A program made the translations under genes and the position numbers. This document shows, piece by piece, positions 25,144 through 30,534 of a stretch of 41,703 bases of DNA (position 1 is its first letter; each line of letters opens with the position of its first letter). The DNA comes from Candidatus Jorgensenbacteria bacterium RIFCSPLOWO2_01_FULL_45_25b (GTDB lineage: Bacteria > Patescibacteriota > Minisyncoccia > UBA6257 > GWB1-50-10), in assembly GCA_001781035.1 (NCBI GenBank), contig MFKK01000002.1:4582-46284 (forward strand), in the 5' to 3' direction. Below the pieces are notes generated by a model. That model searched no databases. It had not been told where the DNA came from and was given only the letters and a program-made list of their open reading frames with translations.

Positions 25144-25695
25144 ATGAAAAACACGAAACAAAAAAAACCAACAAAAAAGAAAGAAATGACGCTTGACGGT
25201 CTCGCCCGCATAATGCGGGGAGAGTTTGGCGTGGTACACGCGGAAATTCGGGAAGTTAAAACGGATGTAAGTGTGCTAAAAAAAGACGTGAATGAATTGA
25301 AAGTAGATGTTGCTGAATTGAAACAAGATGTAACGGGACTAAAAAAAGACGTGAATGAATTGAAAATAGATGTTGCTGAATTGAAACAAGACGTAACGGG
25401 ACTAAAAGAAGACGTAAGTGAATTAAGAGATGAGGTGGGCGGATTAAAAGTGGATGTTACCGAATTAAAGGAAGATGTGAGCGACCTGAAAGTAGATGTT
25501 GCTGAATTGAAACAAGATGTGAAATCGCTTGATTCGCGTCTTGAAAAACTGGAAACGGAATTTCATAACCTTCTTGAAAAAATTGATGAACTTATCACTC
25601 TGTTTCGCGACACGCGCGAGGAAGTCGCGGTAATGGCAAAACAGATGGAACGCTTGGAGGCGCGTGTTACCGCTCTTGAAGCGTCAAAAAAGTAA
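25144..25695 (+). CDS. Coiled-coil repeat protein
   Basis: 183 aa. After a basic start (MKNTKQKKPTKKKE) and LDGLARIMRGEFGVVHAEI, residues ~38-130 are built of seven-residue units such as VAELKQDVTGLKKDVNELK, i.e. a regular heptad coiled coil. At the DNA level the unit is 63 nt (21 aa) and three copies start at 25285, 25348 and 25411 with few differences. The C-terminal part (LEKLETEFHNLLEKIDELIT, later MERLEARVTALEASKK) continues as coiled coil. No signal peptide. TACAAT at 25121-25126 is a likely -10 with a leader of ~11 nt. The type is common in CPR genomes and resembles DUF1640/stalk-like helices; function unknown. Confidence 0.78.
   Translation: MKNTKQKKPTKKKEMTLDGLARIMRGEFGVVHAEIREVKTDVSVLKKDVNELKVDVAELKQDVTGLKKDVNELKIDVAELKQDVTGLKEDVSELRDEVGGLKVDVTELKEDVSDLKVDVAELKQDVKSLDSRLEKLETEFHNLLEKIDELITLFRDTREEVAVMAKQMERLEARVTALEASKK
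25285..25440 (+). repeat. 63-bp tandem repeats within the coiled-coil gene
   Basis: Units begin GACGTGAATGAATTGAAA at 25285 and 25348 and GACGTAAGTGAATTAAGA at 25411. The unit equals 21 residues, three heptads, so expansion or contraction keeps the coiled-coil register. Confidence 0.8.
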
Positions 25696-25717
25696 GAATC
25701 TCTCCCAGTCAGTCGCG

Positions 25718-25790
25718 AAGTCGGATGTCCCCAATATTAAAACGTAAAAATGACCCGAAGGGTCATAGGACATCCGACTTCCCAATATTG
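25718..25790 (+). repeat. Palindromic element at the left edge of the GC-rich island
   Basis: Perfect 13-bp arms AAGTCGGATGTCC (25718-25730) and GGACATCCGACTT (25768-25780), each followed by CCAATATT, with an inner TGACCC/GGGTCA hairpin (25751-25765). Confidence 0.75.
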
Positions 25791-25818
25791 ATAACAGCAA
25801 ACCGACTGTCATAAATAA

Positions 25819-25850
25819 AAAACGGCCGTATGCTGGTGCATACGGCTCGT
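25819..25850 (-). terminator. Terminator of the minus-strand island genes
   Basis: Read on the minus strand: GCCGTATGC, a 4-nt loop, GCATACGGC, then CGTTTTTTATTT. It lies after the stop of the 315-aa gene and fits it well. On the + strand the T-run is poor. Confidence 0.8.
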
Positions 25851-25861
25851 TTCGTTGTAAT

Positions 25862-25907
25862 GTTAGCTACTCTCCACCTCCTTTCCTCTGTGAGGAGAGT
25901 AGCTAAC
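25862..25907. repeat. Hairpin with an anti-Shine-Dalgarno-like loop
   Basis: Arms GTTAGCTACTCTCC (25862-25875) and GGAGAGTAGCTAAC (25894-25907), 14 bp perfect. The + strand loop reads ACCTCCTTTCC, like the 3' end of 16S rRNA (CACCTCCTTTCT); the minus strand reads AAAGGAGGT. It lies in the 3' UTR of the minus-strand gene. Confidence 0.7.
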
Positions 25908-25921
25908 TGCGGGACGGGACG

Positions 25922-26869
25922 CTAGGGATTAAGTAACATCCCAAGCGTCTCCGTCGCCGCTTTCTGAATTTCGAACTTCCCACCCTTGGTCGGGTGGTCT
26001 CCTCCATCCTCGGGATCGTTATCCCGGAGTGCAAGAGCAAGGTGAGCGGTGGCATTTTCCACTGCCGTAACACGGCCCGCAAGCTCTTGAACGAAGGAGT
26101 TCTTTTCAACCTCCTCGTTCGCAAGCTCGCGAACCCGCTTTTCTGTGATGGCGGCCTCCGCGGTTTTTGGCGTTGGCGTCACCACCGGGGCAGTGGTGGG
26201 CACCGTCGCGGGGACGGCGAGCTTTTTGAACTCCACGAGGGTTTTTGCAAACCCTCCAAGGAACTCATCAAACTTCTGCTTCCCGTCCCACCCGAGGGCG
26301 GTGAGGAGCTGGCAAAGCTTCGACTCGGTCGCTTTCAAGCGAGCGAGTTCCCCTTCCGTCATCCCCGCGACAACGGGGGCGACGGGGGTCGCCTGAGCGG
26401 AGTCCTTCGCCTTCAGCTCGGCGATCTGGGCGCGGAATGCCTGAAAAACATCCGCGTTAATCGCGCCCTCAATTTCAGAGTCGTAAGGTTTTCCACCGAG
26501 CTTTTTTTTAAGCCTGGCCGTAACCTCGGCGACGCGTTGTTTTGCGAAGTTGGGGTCGTCCGTGACCCCCGCCTCAATATACATGACCCACGGTTCAATC
26601 CGTGAGCGTGTCATGTACCTGGCGGCGACTTCGCGTCGCCCGACACCCGTCGGTTGCGTCGCGAGTTGGGCGGCGACGTCAACCGTCTGGTTGACGCGCG
26701 CCGCCAGCTTCTGTTCCGGGGTGGCCTTATCCCACCCATCCGGGGTGGGAAAAACGCGATCCTTGACGGCCTGGCTCGCGCCAGAGCCGTCCTTCGTTGC
26801 CTTCACCGCCGATGCGGTGGAAGCCAACACGAAACCGAAAACGAGAAGTAAAAAAGCGAAACGTTTCAT
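25922..26869 (-). CDS. Exported protein of unknown function, GC-rich island
   Basis: 315 aa. Signal peptide MKRFAFLLLVFGFVLASTASA (1-21) with a good A-x-A cleavage site. The mature part is helical and alanine-rich, with DGWDKATPEQKLAARV, a middle region with WVMYIEAGVTDDPNFAKQRV, a Pro/Thr-rich linker near 225-240 (VPTTAPVVTPTP) and a final coiled segment. GAGGAG 8-9 nt before the ATG is a good ribosome site. It follows the 167-aa gene by 51 nt on the same strand. Composition is far richer in G+C than the neighbours, e.g. 43 of 60 bases in 26161-26220. No family recognised; the + strand ORFs in this interval are shadows. Confidence 0.75.
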   Translation of the reverse strand: MKRFAFLLLVFGFVLASTASAVKATKDGSGASQAVKDRVFPTPDGWDKATPEQKLAARVNQTVDVAAQLATQPTGVGRREVAARYMTRSRIEPWVMYIEAGVTDDPNFAKQRVAEVTARLKKKLGGKPYDSEIEGAINADVFQAFRAQIAELKAKDSAQATPVAPVVAGMTEGELARLKATESKLCQLLTALGWDGKQKFDEFLGGFAKTLVEFKKLAVPATVPTTAPVVTPTPKTAEAAITEKRVRELANEEVEKNSFVQELAGRVTAVENATAHLALALRDNDPEDGGDHPTKGGKFEIQKAATETLGMLLNP

Positions 26870-26920
26870 CTCAAATCTCCTCAGGCAGGACGGGTTTCAC
26901 CGCCTCGCCCAAACCCGTAC

Positions 26921-27424
26921 CTACCGAATCGTGAAGACGTCGTTCGTCGGCGTCGTCACAGGCGTCGTTGCGGAGGCGCCGTCGCCGTCGGCGGGTTTCT
27001 CCGCCTCGGACGCCGCCGTCGCCGGCGGAGCGGGGGCGGTGTGGAGAGCTTTCACGTGCTCCTCTACACCTAACGACACGACTGAGGAAGCGTCCGTGTA
27101 ATCCGTGTAGTGTTCGCTGACCCACTTCTCGGTCGCGACGATGGACGTGACGGCGTTGCCGTCGGCGTCCGTCGTCTTCACCCCGTTCGTAGTGGCGGCA
27201 AGGATTGCCGCTGCGATACGGGCATCCTCTCCTCTGACGTGTAGGAGAGCAAGGAGGCCGAAAACCAGCACGAGGCTGGCGAGGGCAATTAAGCCCCATG
27301 ACCAGAGACCGATCCCCGCCGGACCCTGGGCTCCGCGGAGCCCGCGGAGCCCCTCTTTGTGCTCGGTGGCCAATAGTTGCGCCAGTGCACGAAGCTCCTC
27401 AGCGGAAAGCTGAGTCTCATTCAT
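26921..27424 (-). CDS. Membrane protein with short collagen-like segment, GC-rich island
   Basis: 167 aa. A short acidic helix (residues 1-24) is followed by a collagen-like GLRGLRGAQGPAG (~25-37), one membrane helix (WGLIALASLVLVFGLLALLHV, ~43-63) and an external Ala/Thr-rich region that ends NDVFTIR. GGGACGG just before the ATG can act as ribosome site. It and the 315-aa gene downstream probably form a two-gene unit at the cell surface. Base composition is again GC-rich compared with the flanks, which suggests transfer or a separate origin. No function can be assigned. Confidence 0.7.
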   Translation of the reverse strand: MNETQLSAEELRALAQLLATEHKEGLRGLRGAQGPAGIGLWSWGLIALASLVLVFGLLALLHVRGEDARIAAAILAATTNGVKTTDADGNAVTSIVATEKWVSEHYTDYTDASSVVSLGVEEHVKALHTAPAPPATAASEAEKPADGDGASATTPVTTPTNDVFTIR

Positions 27425-27824
27425 TTCCGTCCCTTTCGTGCGACTCCCTCAAGAGCCGCGGTTTAATATTTCGGACGTCAGATGTCCAAAATATTGTTTT
27501 TCCTCCAAAAGAGGAAGGTAAAAACTACGCTTAAATTTCACTTCTAGTATATTTCGCGACCCCGTCTTGCGGGGGAGCATATTTCGTCCCGCGCCAGCGG
27601 GACATATTTCCACGAATTTCCGGAGCGTAGCGACCACCTTCCTCTTCTGGAAGAATATTCAAAAAAACCTATTTACTAAGGAAGAAGTAAGTATTTAGTT
27701 GTCAAATAGCGGTCCTCAAACTGTGAGGCGTATTCTAGCATACTATTGATAATAAGTCAAGAACATTGCGGGGCATGGGAAAACGTAAGCCAGACGCATT
27801 TTTGACCACAAGAAAAAAAAACGA
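27425..27824. other. Repeat-rich gap at the right edge of the GC-rich island
   Basis: About 400 nt without a gene. It holds the AATATTTCGGAC/GTCCAAAATATT palindrome (27465-27495), GAGGAAGGT (27511-27519) facing ACCTTCCTC (27637-27645), repeated CATATTTC words with a GTCCCGC/GCGGGAC hairpin (27586-27603), and CCTC/GAGG near 27713-27727. TTGACA on the minus strand (27705-27700) is a possible -35 for the island genes, but no good -10 follows at normal spacing. Confidence 0.5.
27465..27495 (+). repeat. AATATTTCGGAC palindrome
   Basis: Arms of 12 nt (one G-U) around GTCAGAT. It shares GATGTCC and AATATT with the elements at 20079 and 25718, and flanks the GC-rich island opposite the latter. Confidence 0.65.
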
Positions 27825-27830
27825 TACAAT
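27802..27830 (+). promoter_or_regulatory. Promoter of mntA, leaderless start
   Basis: TTGACC (27802-27807), 17-nt spacer, TACAAT (27825-27830), then 6 nt to ATG 27837. The predicted +1 is the A of the start codon. This is the clearest complete example of the leaderless pattern in the window. Confidence 0.82.
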
Positions 27831-27836
27831 AAAAGC

Positions 27837-28145
27837 ATGAAGTTAGAGCATTATCCTGTAGAAAAAATAAAAAAGGAGATACGCGCGATTGTTGAAAAAC
27901 ACCTTGATTTAAAGGAATACAAGCTGTTCTTTTTTGGGTCAAGAGTAGATGGAAAAAATCACAAGGGCTCTGATATAGATGTAGGCATAGAAGGACCGGA
28001 ACGTATTTCTTCGCCAGTGTGGCTTGAAATTCAAGAAGAAATAGAAAATTTGCCCATACTTTATAAAATTGAAATTGTTGACTTCAAAAGGGTCTCGCGT
28101 GAATTTAAGGAAGTCGCTTTATCGCACGCGGAGCCGATAAAATAA
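27837..28145 (+). CDS. mntA: MNT-type nucleotidyltransferase (antitoxin MntA-like)
   Basis: 102 aa. Minimal nucleotidyltransferase with the family signature FFGSRVDGKNHKGSDIDVGI (residues ~31-50): GS followed by D-x-D that bind Mg-ATP; a third acidic residue is probably the Asp of EIVDF near 82. In characterised HepT-MntA pairs the MntA protein silences its HEPN partner by adding AMP to a tyrosine. The partner gene lies 10 nt downstream. Leaderless promoter. It could also be a stand-alone housekeeping NTase, but the neighbour makes the toxin-antitoxin reading likely. Confidence 0.87.
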   Translation: MKLEHYPVEKIKKEIRAIVEKHLDLKEYKLFFFGSRVDGKNHKGSDIDVGIEGPERISSPVWLEIQEEIENLPILYKIEIVDFKRVSREFKEVALSHAEPIK

Positions 28146-28155
28146 ATAACATAAT

Positions 28156-28548
28156 ATGACAAAAGGAGAATCGCTCATGCATCAATTACGGAAGGCAACA
28201 GAACGCTTGAAGGAAGTATTGGATCAAGAAAAGAACGAGTTTATAAGGGACTCGGCAATTCAGCGTTTTGAATTTACGCTTGATCTTGCTTGGAAAACAA
28301 TCAAGGGAGTATTAGAAAAAGAAAAAGGTATCGTATGCACCTCTCCAAAAGAATGCGTGCGTGAAGCGTACAGACAAAACATGATAGGGTATGATGAATT
28401 TTGGCTAAAAATGATTGACTTGAGAAACGAAGCGGCGCATATGTACAGTGAAGAAAAATCGGAAGAAATTTACAGTATGCTTCCGCGAGCGCTTGAAAAG
28501 TTTTATGAACTTTTAAGCTCGCTTGGACAACAAGTTGACACGCGCTAA
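28156..28548 (+). CDS. hepT: HEPN-type nucleotidyltransferase substrate-binding protein (HepT-like toxin)
   Basis: 130 aa, all-helical. Matches the NTase substrate-binding (HI0074-like) branch of HEPN: the N-terminal RLKEVLDQEKNEFIRDSAIQRFE and DLAWKTIKGVLE are the conserved blocks. The RNase motif RX4HXY is visible as RNEAAHMY (~93-100), including the Tyr that is AMPylated in known systems. Predicted target is RNA, with activity blocked by MntA. The promoter of the rplJ unit begins inside its last codons (TTGACA 28535-28540). Confidence 0.87.
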   Translation: MTKGESLMHQLRKATERLKEVLDQEKNEFIRDSAIQRFEFTLDLAWKTIKGVLEKEKGIVCTSPKECVREAYRQNMIGYDEFWLKMIDLRNEAAHMYSEEKSEEIYSMLPRALEKFYELLSSLGQQVDTR

Positions 28549-28563
28549 AAAAGCAGGTACAAA
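28535..28563 (+). promoter_or_regulatory. Promoter of the rplJ-rplL unit
   Basis: TTGACA (28535-28540), 17-nt spacer and TACAAA (28558-28563). The -35 lies in the end of the hepT coding sequence. The expected start is near 28570, giving a leader of about 330 nt before rplJ. Confidence 0.75.
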
Positions 28564-28579
28564 TAAAGGCACACAACAA

Positions 28580-28690
28580 ATAAAGTCCGCAGAAAGCAGG
28601 CGTTCCAAGTTCATCAAGGGACTTAATTTCCTGCCGAGGAATGATGTTGCTTTGTAACATCGCAGATGAGCGCAAAATCCGTCAGTTGGC
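28580..28690 (+). promoter_or_regulatory. Ribosomal protein L10 leader (r-protein autoregulatory RNA)
   Basis: GTCCGCAGAAAGCAGGCG, then GGGACTTAATTTCCTGCCGA, closely follows the wording of the Firmicutes L10 leader as I remember it (AGUAGGCG ... CUUAAUAUCCUGCCGAGG). Hairpins TTCCT/AGGAA and GATGTT/AACATC follow. In that family L10-L12 binds the leader and causes early termination. Position upstream of rplJ agrees. Confidence 0.72.
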
Positions 28691-28773
28691 GGAACGCAGA
28701 ATTACGCGGAAACGTCAGCGTAAGTCAGCGTAAGGTCAGCGTTTATCCGCGGTTCGCGAAGCGAACACTCTGC

Positions 28774-28797
28774 GGCCCAAAAGGTCGTTTTTTTTAA
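28774..28797 (+). terminator. Attenuator-type terminator in the rplJ leader
   Basis: CGGCC/GGTCG stem (one G-U) with loop CAAAA, then eight T. It follows the L10-leader motif and a GTTCGC/GCGAAC hairpin (28752-28766), so it likely serves as the regulated terminator. Confidence 0.72.
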
Positions 28798-28847
28798 CCC
28801 GCAAAACTACAAATAACACGAATCAACAAATGTCTACAAAAATATAT

Positions 28848-28902
28848 TCGTAATTCGTAGCAGTTTGTAGATTCGGATGAATTCGTAGATTGGGACCGGT
28901 AT
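28848..28902 (+). repeat. GTAGATTCGGAT repeat block before rplJ
   Basis: ATTCGTAATTCGTAGCAGTT is followed by GTAGATTCGGATGAATTC and GTAGATTGGGACCGGT, ending at the rplJ ATG. Same family as the blocks before uvrA, mraZ and ftsI, though more diverged; no clear GGAG. Confidence 0.65.
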
Positions 28903-29397
28903 ATGTTAACCCGCAAACAAAAGGAAGAAATCGTAAAAAATGAATCGGCGAAACTGTCCGAGCATGAGTCGCTCGTGATAGCCGACTTTACGGGTCTTTC
29001 GGTAAACAAGGTAAACGCCTTCCGAAGATCGCTTGAAGAGATAGGCGCGAGCTTTAAGGTGATAAAGAAGCGCCTTCTAAACATCGTCTTTCGCGAAAAA
29101 GGAATAGAGCTGGATACGAGAAATATGGATGGGCAGACCGGCGTTGTCTTTTCAGGCAAAGACATGGCGGAAACCGCCAAGCTCGTATACAAATTCCAAA
29201 AGGAGAACAAGGAGAAGTTTAGAATCTTGGGAGGCGTGGAGCTCGCGGAAAAGAAAGCTTTGGGAGGGAGAGAGGTGGAAATGATTGGAAAACTGCCGTC
29301 TCGAGAAGTCTTGCTGGGACAGCTGGTATATATGATTGGAAGCCCAATAAGGTCGTTTATGGTCGTTCTTAGTGAACGAGGAAAGAAAATAACATAA
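28903..29397 (+). CDS. rplJ: 50S ribosomal protein L10
   Basis: 164 aa. Forms the base of the ribosomal stalk and binds L12 dimers through its C-terminal helix. The N-terminal part MLTRKQKEEIVKNESAKLSE and VIADFTGLSVNKVNAFRRSL (~29-48) and the FKVIKKRLL segment (~56-64) are typical. The C-terminal region VMIGSPIRSFMVVL is normal. Upstream are an L10-type leader and attenuator; rplL follows after 121 nt. rplK and rplA are not next to it, unlike E. coli. Confidence 0.95.
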   Translation: MLTRKQKEEIVKNESAKLSEHESLVIADFTGLSVNKVNAFRRSLEEIGASFKVIKKRLLNIVFREKGIELDTRNMDGQTGVVFSGKDMAETAKLVYKFQKENKEKFRILGGVELAEKKALGGREVEMIGKLPSREVLLGQLVYMIGSPIRSFMVVLSERGKKIT

Positions 29398-29512
29398 TCT
29401 CTAATCTCTAAACCCTAATCTCTAAACAAATCCAAAACTCAAATATCAAAAACGCTTTTGAGTTTCGATATTTGAGATTGTTTAGAGATTAGAAATTAGG
29501 ATTTAGAGATTC
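29396..29512 (+). repeat. Large AT-rich inverted repeat between rplJ and rplL
   Basis: AATCTCTAAACCCTAATCTC on the left faces GAGATTAGAAATTAGGATTTAGAGATT on the right, and AAACTCAAATATC faces GATATTTGAG inside. The arms span nearly the whole gap. It may act as an RNA structure that sets L12 over L10 output. Confidence 0.75.
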
Positions 29513-29518
29513 ATATAT

Positions 29519-29896
29519 ATGTCTGAAGAAACAAAATACAGCGACATCATAGAAAAAGTGGAAAAATTAACGGTAATGGAACTCGCCGAACTCGTAAAGG
29601 CGCTCGAAGAAAAATTCGGCGTATCAGCGGCCGCGATGGCGGTAACGGCGCCGGGCGGAGGAGGTGGCGAGGAAGTCGTGGAAAAAGACTCTTTCAGCGT
29701 CGTATTGAAAGAGGTCGGAGCGCAGAAAATTAACGTGATAAAGGCGGTGAAAGAGATCACGGGGCTCGGACTAAAAGAAGCGAAAGATATTGTTGACGGA
29801 GCTCCAAAGGCGGTAAAAGAAGGAGTAAAAAGAGAGGAAGCGAATGAAATAAAGAAAAAGCTGGAAGAGGCGGGAGCGGTAGCAGAACTTCAATAA
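29519..29896 (+). CDS. rplL: 50S ribosomal protein L7/L12
   Basis: 125 aa. Stalk protein that recruits translation factors. N-terminal dimerisation helices ([20 protein letters not shown], ~10-29) lead through an Ala/Gly hinge (PGGGGGEE, ~48-55) to the C-terminal domain with the conserved factor-binding surface ([20 protein letters not shown], then [20 protein letters not shown]). Length and all parts are normal. It starts at ATG 29519 right after a palindromic gap; no clear ribosome site. Confidence 0.97.
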   Translation: MSEETKYSDIIEKVEKLTVMELAELVKALEEKFGVSAAAMAVTAPGGGGGEEVVEKDSFSVVLKEVGAQKINVIKAVKEITGLGLKEAKDIVDGAPKAVKEGVKREEANEIKKKLEEAGAVAELQ

Positions 29897-29937
29897 ACGC
29901 GGACTGACGCGGACCCAAACGCAGAAGAACGCGGAAA

Positions 29938-29976
29938 CAGAAAAACGGTTTGCCTTTCGGGCGAACTGTTTTTCTG
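29938..29976 (+). terminator. Terminator of rplJ-rplL
   Basis: CAGAAAAACGGTTT and GAACTGTTTTTCTG form a long stem (two weak pairs) around GCC...GGC, with a TTTTT run in the right arm. Confidence 0.68.
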
Positions 29977-30005
29977 TTGAAGAAGAAAGGATAGTGTTCT
30001 ATGCT
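29977..30005 (+). promoter_or_regulatory. Promoter of the tRNA-Val transcript
   Basis: TTGAAG (29977-29982), 17-nt spacer, TATGCT (30000-30005). Expected start near 30012, so the transcript would include both duplicated segments and the intact tRNA up to the terminator at 30351-30389. Confidence 0.55.
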
Positions 30006-30028
30006 AAAAACAGCCTGAAGATTGGGCG

Positions 30029-30107
30029 CGGAGAGCCGACACCAAAGGTCGTCGGCTTGGTAGAGCGCTGTTTCATCCTGCGCAAAAAAATGCGCGCTTA
30101 GCTCAGC
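30029..30107 (+). repeat. Tandem duplication with tRNA-like fragments, copy 1
   Basis: 79 nt, nearly identical to 30128-30205 (one A fewer there). It holds the hairpin AGCCGACACC...GTCGGCT, then TGGTAGAGCGCTGTTTCATC (the second half of a tRNA D-arm and beyond), an A-run, and GCGCGCTTAGCTCAG, identical to the 5' end of the intact tRNA-Val. Confidence 0.82.
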
Positions 30108-30180
30108 TCCGACGCCCCTTTGGGGGTCGGAGAGCCGACACCAAAGGTCGTCGGCTTGGTAGAGCGCTGTTTCATCCTGC
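30090..30180 (+). pseudogene. tRNA-like remnant with palindromes inserted in the D-loop
   Basis: Removing two adjacent palindromes (CTCCGACGCCCCTTTGGGGG TCGGAG and AGCCGACACC..GTCGGCT) joins TTAGCTCAG to TGGTAGAGC, a perfect tRNA D-arm (GCTC-AGTGGTA-GAGC). The 5' part equals the tRNA-Val acceptor. After the D-arm the sequence GCTGTTTCATCCTGCGCA is too short for an anticodon and T-arm, though TGCGCA could be a 3' acceptor strand. A decayed tRNA is the simplest reading. Confidence 0.55.
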
Positions 30181-30205
30181 GCAAAAAATGCGCGCTTAGC
30201 TCAGC
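30128..30205 (+). repeat. Tandem duplication with tRNA-like fragments, copy 2
   Basis: Second copy; its final GCGCGCTTAGCTCAGC is the beginning of the intact tRNA-Val gene. Between the copies lies TCCGACGCCCCTTTGGGGGT, part of the palindrome CTCCGAC...GTCGGAG. Confidence 0.82.
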
Positions 30206-30261
30206 GGTAGAGCGTTCGCTTCACACGCGAAAGGTCGCAGGTTCAATCCCTGCAGTGCGCA
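30190..30261 (+). tRNA. tRNA-Val (anticodon CAC)
   Basis: Full cloverleaf, 72 nt. Acceptor GCGCGCT pairs with AGTGCGC; D-arm GCTC/GAGC; anticodon stem TTCGC/GCGAA with loop TTCACAC giving anticodon CAC; T-arm GCAGG/CCTGC with TTCAATC. Discriminator A. CCA is not encoded (CAAAAA follows). Confidence 0.95.
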
Positions 30262-30350
30262 CAAAAAATATTACAAGCATGTGAAAAAATTGCGTCTGTG
30301 TATAACTAGAAAGCGAAAAACGAAAAAGTAAGATAAACAAAGGAAAATTC

Positions 30351-30389
30351 AACTTAAAACACCAGCTTAGACTGGTGTTTTAAGTTTTT
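30351..30389 (+). terminator. Terminator after tRNA-Val
   Basis: AACTTAAAACACCAG and CTGGTGTTTTAAGTT form a 15-pair stem followed by TTTT. The T-run overlaps the -35 box of the next promoter. Confidence 0.9.
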
Positions 30390-30415
30390 GACTTGTGGGG
30401 AATGAGTGCTATACT
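30388..30415 (+). promoter_or_regulatory. Promoter of the mraZ (dcw) cluster
   Basis: TTGACT (30388-30393), 16-nt spacer, TATACT (30410-30415). Start near 30422, leader of ~113 nt to mraZ. Confidence 0.75.
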
Positions 30416-30456
30416 AGATACCACAAGTGGGGAATTGTGGATAAAAGTGTGGATAA
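30395..30456 (+). promoter_or_regulatory. Candidate MraZ operator; also two DnaA-box matches
   Basis: GTGG(G/A) words occur at 30395, 30427, 30437 and 30449, the last three spaced 10-12 nt. MraZ proteins bind arrays of TGGG-type direct repeats upstream of their own gene. Two of the words are also exact DnaA boxes (TGTGGATAA at 30436-30444 and 30448-30456). Confidence 0.6.
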
Positions 30457-30488
30457 CTGCCAAATCTGGGGATATCTCACAACATTCT

Positions 30489-30534
30489 ATAGTAGTTCGT
30501 AGATTCGGATAATTTGTAGTTTTGGAGCGGTTAT
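30489..30534 (+). repeat. GTAGTTTTGGAGCGGTTA repeat block before mraZ
   Basis: GTAGATTCGGATAATTT and GTAGTTTTGGAGCGGTTA end just before ATG 30535. GGAG stands 7 nt before the ATG, a good ribosome site. Same family as at uvrA and ftsI. Confidence 0.75.

Noticed and set aside
25285-25440. Short regular repeats as a possible CRISPR array
   Set aside because: The 63-nt units are contiguous, in frame and encode a heptad coiled coil; there are no spacers and no cas genes.
26550-27101. 183-aa + strand ORF in the GC-rich island (and other + strand ORFs at 25994-26605, 26145-26396, 27141-27413)
   Set aside because: They lie antisense to two minus-strand genes that have a signal peptide, membrane helix and ribosome sites; long antisense ORFs are expected in GC-rich DNA.
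28580-28797. Structured region before rplJ as tmRNA or RNase P RNA
   Set aside because: No tRNA-like ends or P4-type conserved bases; the L10-leader wording and position fit better.
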